Source: Nitrospirota bacterium (GTDB lineage: Bacteria; Nitrospirota; Thermodesulfovibrionia; Thermodesulfovibrionales; JdFR-88). Taken from it: 32,269 bases of DNA. Below are positions 18,290-25,983 of the stretch, piece by piece. Location: positions 1 through 32,269 of the forward strand of contig JAJYLE010000007.1 in assembly GCA_021788025.1 (NCBI GenBank). The letters run 5' to 3'. A program made the translations under genes and the position numbers. Under the pieces are notes generated by a model that did no database searches, was not told the origin of the DNA, and was given only the letters and a program-made list of their open reading frames with translations. Position 1 is the first letter of the stretch; each line of letters opens with the position of its first letter.

Positions 18290-20272
18290 GTGAACAGAAA
18301 AAAGGAACAGTTTGCATTAGGCGCTTTGTTGCTTGCTTTTATTGGCTTAATTGCGTTATTCCTTTATGCCAAGGCTGTTTACGACCCGAACATCCCCTTT
18401 TTGCCCCATAACTCAAAAGCGCAATGGATTAAATTTCCTTCGCCGCTCAGGACTACCACATACAGAAGTAATTTTTGTCTTTTCTCAAAAGAATTTCAAT
18501 TCACTTCCGGCCAAACGGTACTGCTTAAAATGCGGGCATTTAAAAAATGGGCCCTTTTTTTAAATGGGGCCGAAGTTCGGGCCAGTGATCCGGCCGGGGA
18601 CTGGAAGAAAATTACAACCAATGATATTACCTCTTATTTAAAAGAGGGGCAAAATAACATCACCGTGAGGGTAGACAACATTACCGGGCCCCCGCTGTTG
18701 TGGCTATACACTAAAGGCATATCACCTGAAATTAAAACTGATGAGACCTGGATAGCATCAATTGATAACAGTCCTTATAGTATGGCGGCAATTGCAGATG
18801 ATACCGCCATGCCGGACACTTCATTTCAGCAGCCCCTGCCTTCTCCGTGGGAATCTTTTGCCGGTAAATATCCTGCCCTTATCTCTTTTTTCCTTATATC
18901 TGTCCTGATCTTCATGCTTGTAAATTTTTTGAAAATTAAATGGACAAAACCGGTCCTTTCTCCACACGCGGTGCTGATAATCGCGCTTATATTCTGGTGC
19001 GTTCTATTTTTCAATAATTTATATAAAACCCTGGTGTACAATGGATTCGACGCCAAAAGCCACCTTTCATATGTAGGATATCTCCTTGAAAGGCATTCTC
19101 TGCCACTTGCAGCCGATGGCTGGGAGACCTACCAGCCTCCACTTTTTTATCTGATTACGGCTGTTTTTTTCCTTTTAGCCCGGCATTTGGTTTCCGGCTT
19201 GACGCATGAATTCCTGTTATCTTTCAAGCTGGTGACGTTTGCCGGCGCAATGGGGCAGATTTACCTGGCTTTTATAGCTGCCAGAATGCTTTTCCCGGAA
19301 GACGATAAAAAACAAATGCTGGTAACGGCAATGGCTTCAATCCTGCCTTTTAATATATATATTGCAAACTTCATAAGCAATGAGTCATTGTCTGCTTTTC
19401 TTATAGGCAGTTGCATCGTTTATGTCCTGGGCATTCTTAAAAAGGATTTAAAAGTTTCATCATTCTGGTTTCTGGGAATTCTTCTGGGCCTGGCCTTTTT
19501 AACAAAGGTAACGGTTCTGGTTTTTTTACCGGTGTTCTGCCTTGTCATTTTATATCATGCCTTAAAAAAACAGACCGGCATCATAAAAATGTGCAGAATT
19601 TACCTTGCGATTTTTCTGCCCATGATTGCCATTTCAGGATGGTTTTATTTCAGGAATTGGCTTCATTACGGCAAACTCATAGTCACAAACATGAACAAAT
19701 CGCTTGGTTTTCTTTGGTGGCAGGACCCGGGATATCATACTTTGCAATACTACACCAGTTTTGGAATGTCCTTTGAGAGGCCGTTCTTTTCAAGCTTCCA
19801 CTCTTTCCTTGACGGGATTTATTCAAGTCTCTGGGGCGATAGCATGTTTGGAGGGTCAGTCGCATACCTGCCAGGGCCTCAATGCACACCTCCGCCGCCG
19901 TGGAATTATGGATATATGAATTTAATATTTATTCTTGCGGTCCCGGCAACTGTGGCTATATTGATAGGGTTATGGCGGCTGCTTGAAGGGGCCATAAAAG
20001 AGATGAATGCCGGCTTTCTTTTGCTGGTTTGCTCTTTTACCGCCATGGGGGCCTCTATTATTTACTTGAGCTTGAAAGTGCCTTCTTTTGCAATCGTTAA
20101 GGCGCACTATGGATTGGGCCTGTTAGTACCGGTTTCGGTTGCCTGTGCCATCGGGATTGATTTTATTGACGAGCAACTCAAAAAGAGAAAGCTGCCGGGG
20201 GCCAGGGCCATTTTATTCGGATGGCTTGGGACTTTTGCAATTACAATATTTTTCTCTTTCCTGATAAGGTAA
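18290..20272 (+). CDS. GT-C superfamily (PMT/ArnT-like) membrane glycosyltransferase with N-terminal rhamnosidase-N/galactose-binding-like beta-sandwich
   Basis: One N-terminal TM, a soluble block AQWIKFPSPLRTTTYRSNFCLFSKEFQFTSGQTVLLKMRAFKKWALFLNGAEVRASD..WKKITTNDITSYLKEGQNNITVRVDN, then a multi-TM region with FDAKSHLSYVGYLLERHSLP and YQPPLFYLITAVFFLL. Confidence 0.75.
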   Translation: MNRKKEQFALGALLLAFIGLIALFLYAKAVYDPNIPFLPHNSKAQWIKFPSPLRTTTYRSNFCLFSKEFQFTSGQTVLLKMRAFKKWALFLNGAEVRASDPAGDWKKITTNDITSYLKEGQNNITVRVDNITGPPLLWLYTKGISPEIKTDETWIASIDNSPYSMAAIADDTAMPDTSFQQPLPSPWESFAGKYPALISFFLISVLIFMLVNFLKIKWTKPVLSPHAVLIIALIFWCVLFFNNLYKTLVYNGFDAKSHLSYVGYLLERHSLPLAADGWETYQPPLFYLITAVFFLLARHLVSGLTHEFLLSFKLVTFAGAMGQIYLAFIAARMLFPEDDKKQMLVTAMASILPFNIYIANFISNESLSAFLIGSCIVYVLGILKKDLKVSSFWFLGILLGLAFLTKVTVLVFLPVFCLVILYHALKKQTGIIKMCRIYLAIFLPMIAISGWFYFRNWLHYGKLIVTNMNKSLGFLWWQDPGYHTLQYYTSFGMSFERPFFSSFHSFLDGIYSSLWGDSMFGGSVAYLPGPQCTPPPPWNYGYMNLIFILAVPATVAILIGLWRLLEGAIKEMNAGFLLLVCSFTAMGASIIYLSLKVPSFAIVKAHYGLGLLVPVSVACAIGIDFIDEQLKKRKLPGARAILFGWLGTFAITIFFSFLIR

Positions 20273-20520
20273 CTCCCTTAAAGTCTATGTTTGCACCGTG
20301 ATTTCCTCTGCCATGTTCATCATCCGCTTCCCGTGAGGCTGAAAGACAATCATAGTGGTTTTGAAACATGCCAGCCTCTGCACAAAGAATGCTGCCAGGC
20401 GGAGTCTATCCCCGCGCTAGAGAAGGCGGGTGGTTGTAGTAGCAGACCACCCTGAATATCACCTCGTACTCTTTCAGGAGGGATGGATCACCTCCAGTTT
20501 GTATCTGATATAATCCAAAA

Positions 20521-21111
20521 ATGGAGATCATGAGGGCGCTGATAATAGAGGACAATCCCGCCGATGCGGCGCTGGTGCGTCAGATGCTGGCCGAAAGCAA
20601 TGCCGGCATCAGCCTTGAATGGGCCGATAGCCTTGCAAAAGGGCTTGAGCGCCTGGAGAAAAAAAACCTGGATATCCTCCTGCTGGATCTCAGCCTGCCA
20701 GACAGCCGCGGGCTGGACACATTTTCCAGAGTCCGTGAAAAAGCGCCCACCCTGCCGATCGTGCTTTTAACGGGGCTTGAAGATGCGGCCACGGCTGTAA
20801 TCGCCGTAAAATCGGGCGCACAGGACTACATTGTAAAGGGAGACATGGAAGGCAAATGGCTGGCGCGCTCCATGCGTTACGCAATAGAGCGGAAGATGCT
20901 TGTTCTGGAACTGGAAAGCGCCCTGGAGGAGATAAAGGTATTAAAAGGTCTTGTCCCCATATGCGCCTGGTGCAAAAAAATAAGGGACGACCAGGGCTAC
21001 TGGAGCCAGTTGGAAATATACTTCAAAAAACAGATAGGGGCGCAGTTCACCCACGGCATCTGCCCGGATTGCTTGGCCAAAATGGAAAAAAACCTGGAGG
21101 ACAGGCCCTGA
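20521..21111 (+). CDS. Response regulator receiver domain with Cys-rich C-terminal domain, no DNA-binding output
   Basis: RALIIEDNPADAALVRQML, DILLLDLSLPDSRGLDTF, PIVLLTGLED, SGAQDYIVKGDM; C-terminal VPICAWCKKIRDDQGYWSQLEIYFKKQIGAQFTHGICPDCLAK. Confidence 0.9.
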   Translation: MEIMRALIIEDNPADAALVRQMLAESNAGISLEWADSLAKGLERLEKKNLDILLLDLSLPDSRGLDTFSRVREKAPTLPIVLLTGLEDAATAVIAVKSGAQDYIVKGDMEGKWLARSMRYAIERKMLVLELESALEEIKVLKGLVPICAWCKKIRDDQGYWSQLEIYFKKQIGAQFTHGICPDCLAKMEKNLEDRP

Positions 21112-21540
21112 TTCCATGCGCTGCGGCCAGTCCTGAATATAATTATTTTTGCTATCCGGTTTACTCATAATTTATTCTCGGAAGTCCGACGTACCAGGCA
21201 GGTGGGGCGGTTGGTGAGTGAGAAGAATTATAAACATTCCATTTCCCTTAATTCGCGCGCTTTATGCGCGACCGCAGGCGAACACCGCCCCGCGAAAACA
21301 AAGAAAACTCAAATGAGAGATTCAGGCATATCGGCGAATGCCGCCGGAAGACTGAACAAGGAAGATTCCGGGCCGGAATAAAGCAAAAACAGCAATTAGG
21401 TGACGCACCAGATAAGCATATAATTATTTGTATAATTTCCCAAGTACTCCGGGCGTCAGGCGAAAACCTCTTGCGGCCTGAACAGGTTTGAGATAGGTAC
21501 TATATACTCAAGGAAGGCAAAAAAGTAAAAGGAGGAGGCC

Positions 21541-21798
21541 ATGGGGTATTCACCAGTAGCACTGAAGGAAAAAATTGCCGGTATGTACCCTGAAATTGAA
21601 AGAAGCGGCGCGTCGGTAAGGCTGGTCTTTGACGATTCAAAAAACGCCTACCTTGTAAAGATCAGCAAAGGCAGCCATGAGCTCAGCACCTATCTGGAGA
21701 AAAAAGACGCCGATGAGTGCATGGACGGCATAAAATGCGTTTACCTTGGGGTGCAGATCGCCCAGTTTTTAAAAAATTTCGAGGAGGGCAACGGCTGA
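21541..21798 (+). CDS. Small conserved-looking protein of unknown function (85 aa), cotranscribed with trxB
   Basis: Strong SD (AAAGGAGGAGGCC-ATG); stop lies 3 nt before the next GTG start. Confidence 0.75.
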   Translation: MGYSPVALKEKIAGMYPEIERSGASVRLVFDDSKNAYLVKISKGSHELSTYLEKKDADECMDGIKCVYLGVQIAQFLKNFEEGNG

Positions 21799-21801
21799 TA
21801 G

Positions 21802-22764
21802 GTGAAGGAATGCTATGACGTAATCATTGTTGGTGGAGGGCCCGCCGGCCTGACTGCGGGCCTCTATTGCCAGCGGGCCGCCATGAAAACAGTGCTGGTG
21901 GAAAAAGGGTTGCCAGGAGGGCAAATCGCCATTTCAAAAGAGGTTGAAAATTATCCCGGCATCCAGGGCATAACCGGCTTCCAATTGGCCGAGAACATGG
22001 TCCGCCAGGCGGAATCCTTTGGCCTGCGCATGGTGCAGCAGGAGGTAACGTCGATTGAAACCGGCGCTGGCACACATGCGGTTGGGCTGGCCAGCGGCGA
22101 GGTTTTGCACTGCATCGCCCTTATACTTGCACTTGGCGGCACGGTCAGGAAACTTGCCATACCCGGTGAAACGGAATATCTGGGAAGCGGCGTTTCATAT
22201 TGCGCAACGTGCGACGGCCTCTTTTTCAAAGACAAAACAGTTGCCGTGGTGGGCGGCGGCGACACGGCCGTAGAGGAAGCGCTGTATCTTGCAAAGCTGG
22301 CGAGTAAAGTTTACCTGGTTCACCGGAAAGACGGGCTGCGGGCAGGCAAACTGCTCCAGGGCCGTTTGCAGGCGGAGCCCAAAATCGAACTGGTCCCAAA
22401 CACTGTTCTTACGGAAATTAAAGGGGCAATTGCCGTTGAGTCCGTGGCCTGCCAAAACGTGGAATCCGGTATGAAAAGCGAACTGCGGGTTGACGGCGTT
22501 TTCATATTCATAGGTTATGCTCCCAATAACAAACTTATACCTCCTGGCGTCAGGATGAACGCGCAGGGCTTTGTTATTGCCGGCGATAATTGCGAGACAA
22601 GCGTGCCCGGGATATTCGTGGCCGGGGATTTAAGGCAGAAATTTGCAAACCAGATTGTGGTTGCCGCCGCAGATGGATGCATAGCCGCCCTTGGCGCCGC
22701 GCACTACGTGGAAGAAAAAAAGGCCGGCATTGCCCCTCCGCCATGCGCGCACGATATGGCATGA
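21802..22764 (+). CDS. trxB: Thioredoxin reductase (GTG start)
   Basis: DVIIVGGGPAGLTAGLYCQRA, SYCATCDGLFFKDKTVAVVGGGDTAVEEALYL, IFVAGDLRQKFANQIVVAAADGCIAA. Confidence 0.93.
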   Translation: MKECYDVIIVGGGPAGLTAGLYCQRAAMKTVLVEKGLPGGQIAISKEVENYPGIQGITGFQLAENMVRQAESFGLRMVQQEVTSIETGAGTHAVGLASGEVLHCIALILALGGTVRKLAIPGETEYLGSGVSYCATCDGLFFKDKTVAVVGGGDTAVEEALYLAKLASKVYLVHRKDGLRAGKLLQGRLQAEPKIELVPNTVLTEIKGAIAVESVACQNVESGMKSELRVDGVFIFIGYAPNNKLIPPGVRMNAQGFVIAGDNCETSVPGIFVAGDLRQKFANQIVVAAADGCIAALGAAHYVEEKKAGIAPPPCAHDMA

Positions 22765-22778
22765 AAAATTACGCGCAT

Positions 22779-23846
22779 TTAATATTCCGTCCGGTAAAAA
22801 TACTCGCAGGATGTGCACCGCCAGGTTTTGTCCACCTCGCCCCATATCATCTTTTTCCTGCAGACGGGGCAGTTCTTTTTTTTGACCTGCATTTTTGCAT
22901 TTATAGCTGAATACCTCACCACCGATAAGCCAGGTGGGTTTGTAACCGCCTCTGAAGTTTGCGCTACGGCCTGCAATTGGGGTTCAGGCTTGCTTTCAGA
23001 CGCCGGGCCTGCGCTTTCATCGTTGTCTCTGCCGGCGCCGTCTTTTAATTCCTCGAACGCGCAGACATAACACAGCCATTTTTTATCATTCAAAAAGAAG
23101 TTCATCTTGCTTCCGCAATTAGGGCATTTCTTTTGCCATTGCGTATCTGTCCCGTATGGATCTGCGGGTTTTGCTGATTCCGCGGCAGCCGTTTCCCCCT
23201 CGCCAGGCAGACCGTTGCCAGGCACAGGCTGGGCTTTTTCCGGCTGGGCCGGCTGGGAGGGAGCAGCTGCCGTTTTCGGCGTTAACGTTTCCGGGATTTC
23301 CGTTTTCCCCTGGGACAACCCCTCCAGTTTTGCTTTTATCCCGGAGATTTCATCCATGGCCTCTGTAAATATTTTCTCAAGGGACTTTTTGGCCAGGCCT
23401 GTGTCCTTTTCCTTATCCGCCATATCACCAAGGACCTTCTGCTCCTCAGCTTCAAGCCGGGCCAGTTTTTCCATCAGATTCGATTTCTGGTCTCTTATCT
23501 CCTGCACCCTGGATTCCATGGCCTTAAATTCATCACCGCCGGAAAGGGCTGCCATGAATTCATCTTGTAAAGTTTCCAGTTCCTCAAGCTGGTTGGAGGC
23601 GGCCTTAAGCACATCCTGATGGTTTACTTTCGATGCTGCGGCAAGCGTCTTAATTGCGGTCTTATACCTGAGCTTCTCGTCAGGGATTACATCTTCAAGC
23701 AGGTCCAGTATCTCGCGGAATTTACCTAATATCTGGTCCGGGCCTGCGGCTATTTTCCTTATCTCCCCGTCAAGCCCGGGGATTTCCATATTATTTCCCC
23801 TGAGCCTTGCAAGGAGCCCGTCCACTTCCTGGGGCTGGAGTTTCAT
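22779..23846 (-). CDS. Coiled-coil protein with two C-terminal zinc ribbons, unknown function
   Basis: Central heptad-rich region (MESRVQEIRDQKSNLMEKLARLEAEEQKVLGDM); CPNCGSKMNFFLNDKKWLCYVC and CPVCRKKMIWGEVDKTWRCTSC. Confidence 0.75.
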   Translation of the reverse strand: MKLQPQEVDGLLARLRGNNMEIPGLDGEIRKIAAGPDQILGKFREILDLLEDVIPDEKLRYKTAIKTLAAASKVNHQDVLKAASNQLEELETLQDEFMAALSGGDEFKAMESRVQEIRDQKSNLMEKLARLEAEEQKVLGDMADKEKDTGLAKKSLEKIFTEAMDEISGIKAKLEGLSQGKTEIPETLTPKTAAAPSQPAQPEKAQPVPGNGLPGEGETAAAESAKPADPYGTDTQWQKKCPNCGSKMNFFLNDKKWLCYVCAFEELKDGAGRDNDESAGPASESKPEPQLQAVAQTSEAVTNPPGLSVVRYSAINAKMQVKKKNCPVCRKKMIWGEVDKTWRCTSCEYFYRTEY

Positions 23847-23911
23847 TCAGCACCTTCCGGCATCATTTTTCTGCTCTTAACCGTTATGCTATCTCTTTCC
23901 GGCAGAAAAAC

Positions 23912-23929
23912 TTGTGATGCTGATCACAA
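23912..23929. promoter_or_regulatory. CRP/FNR-superfamily-type palindrome TTGTGA-N6-TCACAA
   Basis: Perfect TTGTGA TGCTGA TCACAA in the divergent intergenic region. Confidence 0.6.
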
Positions 23930-24037
23930 TTTGGTCTTTCAGAAATAACGGCCGGAGGCGGCCCGCATTGATTGTAAAAAGAATACCTGATAAAAATTTA
24001 ATATATGAAGTGAATCGCTGGTTTTTTGGGAGGACAT

Positions 24038-24343
24038 ATGGAAAACACCGCGGTGAAATACGATAAGGAATTCAAGGTCCTGTTAGGAAATTCCAGGGCT
24101 CAGGCGGCGGAGATGGTAATTGCGCCAGGCAATTCCGAAGGCGGCCCTGAGAACCGGCACGAAAGCAGTGATCAGTGGCTTTATGTTATCTCCGGAGAGG
24201 GAGAGGCGGTTGTAAACGGCGAAAAAGTGCAATTAAAAACCGGCAGCCTTGTCCTTATCGAAAAGGGCGCACGGCATGAAATAAAAAATACCGGACGGGA
24301 GACATTAAGGACGCTTAATTTCTACGTGCCGCCGGAATATTAG
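24038..24343 (+). CDS. Small single-domain cupin protein
   Basis: RHESSDQWLYVISGEGEAVVNGEKVQLKTGSLVLIEKGARHEIKNTGRETLRTLNFYVPPEY; SD GGGAGGACAT before ATG 24038. Confidence 0.88.
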   Translation: MENTAVKYDKEFKVLLGNSRAQAAEMVIAPGNSEGGPENRHESSDQWLYVISGEGEAVVNGEKVQLKTGSLVLIEKGARHEIKNTGRETLRTLNFYVPPEY

Positions 24344-24360
24344 AAAACCTGGCGTATTTG

Positions 24361-24543
24361 CTAGAGGACCACTGTTTTTTCGATCTTCTCCAGGATGGCC
24401 TTCACCACCAGTTCCTCCCGTTTAAGCGGGGGCTTGGTTTCGTGGCTTTCGGTCTTGTATATCTCTTCCCTCAAGTCCGAAAGATAAATCTTCAGCGCAC
24501 GGGCCAGTATCTCTTTTTCTTCGTCATCAAGATGCAGTGTCAT
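24361..24543 (-). CDS. Small acidic helical protein, copy A of a tandem paralogous pair
   Basis: MTLHLDDEEKEILARALKIYLSDLREEIYKTESHETKPPLKREELVVKAILEKIEKTVVL; SD AGGAG before ATG 24543. Confidence 0.75.
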   Translation of the reverse strand: MTLHLDDEEKEILARALKIYLSDLREEIYKTESHETKPPLKREELVVKAILEKIEKTVVL

Positions 24544-24643
24544 GGCAGGCTCCTCTCGTTCACGTTGCAAGCAGCAAATTGCAAACAAGTTAATTCCATT
24601 GAAATTTTATCTTCTGCTTGCTCGCTTGCCGCTTGCCTGTTTT

Positions 24644-24829
24644 TTATGCCACCGCGTATTCCTGTATCTTCCTCAGTATCTCCTTAAGTACATCTTCTTC
24701 ACGCCTGAAAATATCCTTGGTCTCTTCGCTTTCGCCCTCTATCTCTTCTTCAAGGTCATAAATATATTCTTCAAGCACCTGCGAAAGTATGTCTTTTTCT
24801 TCCTGGGTAAGCTTGATGGCAGTCTGCAT
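24644..24829 (-). CDS. Small acidic helical protein, copy B of a tandem paralogous pair
   Basis: MQTAIKLTQEEKDILSQVLEEYIYDLEEEIEGESEETKDIFRREEDVLKEILRKIQEYAVA; SD AAAGGAG. Confidence 0.75.
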   Translation of the reverse strand: MQTAIKLTQEEKDILSQVLEEYIYDLEEEIEGESEETKDIFRREEDVLKEILRKIQEYAVA

Positions 24830-25035
24830 GTCCGTACTCCTTTCACATCCTCAGGCGGGCGCCTTTTAACGTTTTGCAGAGCAAAATCCCTCCCCCTAAC
24901 GCCCAAAAACTGCAGGGGGACACATCCGGCGCAAAGGCAATTCGCAAGATAGGTCCCCTCCTGAAAAAATGCTATAGTAAAGCATATGTGTTGTCAAACC
25001 GCGGCCAGGGAAAGGCCGGCTTAGGAGAAAGAACC

Positions 25036-25965
25036 TTGCCTCACCCCGGTCTAAAATCCCTGGAGGACGCCGTAAGCCTGGCGCTCAGGGGCAAACAGAA
25101 GGCCATAAGGCATTCCATAATATGCCTGCTGGCAAGGGGGCATCTGCTGATAGAGGACGTCCCGGGCGTAGGCAAGACCACTCTTGCCCTTGCCCTGTCC
25201 AAAGCGGTGGACTGCTCTTTCAAGCGCATCCAGTTTACAAGCGATCTTCTGCCCTCCGATATAACCGGGGTAAACGTATTCAACACAAAAACGGGCGAGT
25301 TCGAGTTCAGGCCAGGCCCCATATTCGCCAACATCGTACTGGCCGACGAGATTAACCGCAGCAGCCCAAAAACGCAATCCGCACTGCTGGAGGCCATGAA
25401 CGAAAACTGTGTTTCCGTGGACGGCAATACGTTCATGCTTCCCGATCCGTTCATGGTAATAGCCACCCAGAACCCGCTGGAGCAGCACGGGACATATCCG
25501 CTGCCTGAAAGCCAGATGGACAGGTTCATGATAAGCATACGCTTAGGCTATCCCTCCCCGGAGGTGGAAAAGGATGTGCTTAAAAACATAATCGAGCCGC
25601 AAAAGCTGCTGGAGTCGGTCCCGCGCGTCCTTGGGGTTGAGGAGTTGCTTTCGTTCCAGAAAAAATGCACCCGGCTTAAAGTGGACGACTCTATAATCCA
25701 CTACATCCATTCGATAGCGCTTGCCAGCCGCGGGCACGATATGATCACCCTTGGCGCAAGCACCAGGAGCGCGCAGTTTCTTCTGAGGGCCGCCATGGCC
25801 AGCGCTTTTTATTCGGGGCGTGATTTCGTGGCCCCGGAGGACGTAAAAGAGATGGCCCCGGTTGTGCTTGCCCACAGGCTGGTGCTTAAAAACGGGCGCC
25901 CTGGGCAGGCAAACCCGGTGCACCTGATTAAAGATATAGTAAACGGCATAGCTGCGCCTGTATGA
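25036..25965 (+). CDS. MoxR-family AAA+ ATPase (TTG start at 25036 preferred over 24874)
   Basis: GHLLIEDVPGVGKTTLALALSKAVDCSFKRIQFTSDLLPSDITGVNVF, ADEINRSSPKTQSALLEAMNE, IATQNPLEQHGTYPLPESQMDRFM. Confidence 0.93.
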   Translation: MPHPGLKSLEDAVSLALRGKQKAIRHSIICLLARGHLLIEDVPGVGKTTLALALSKAVDCSFKRIQFTSDLLPSDITGVNVFNTKTGEFEFRPGPIFANIVLADEINRSSPKTQSALLEAMNENCVSVDGNTFMLPDPFMVIATQNPLEQHGTYPLPESQMDRFMISIRLGYPSPEVEKDVLKNIIEPQKLLESVPRVLGVEELLSFQKKCTRLKVDDSIIHYIHSIALASRGHDMITLGASTRSAQFLLRAAMASAFYSGRDFVAPEDVKEMAPVVLAHRLVLKNGRPGQANPVHLIKDIVNGIAAPV

Positions 25966-25983
25966 GGGCGTTTTGAGGCTGGC

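Noticed and set aside
21801-22511. Minus-strand ORFs opposite trxB (e.g. 21951-22265)
   Set aside because: Antisense to an unmistakable thioredoxin reductase.
24874-25035. N-terminal extension of the MoxR ORF
   Set aside because: Non-domain sequence containing a promoter-like TGCTATAGT (24969-24977); the TTG at 25036 with TAGGAG upstream is a better start.
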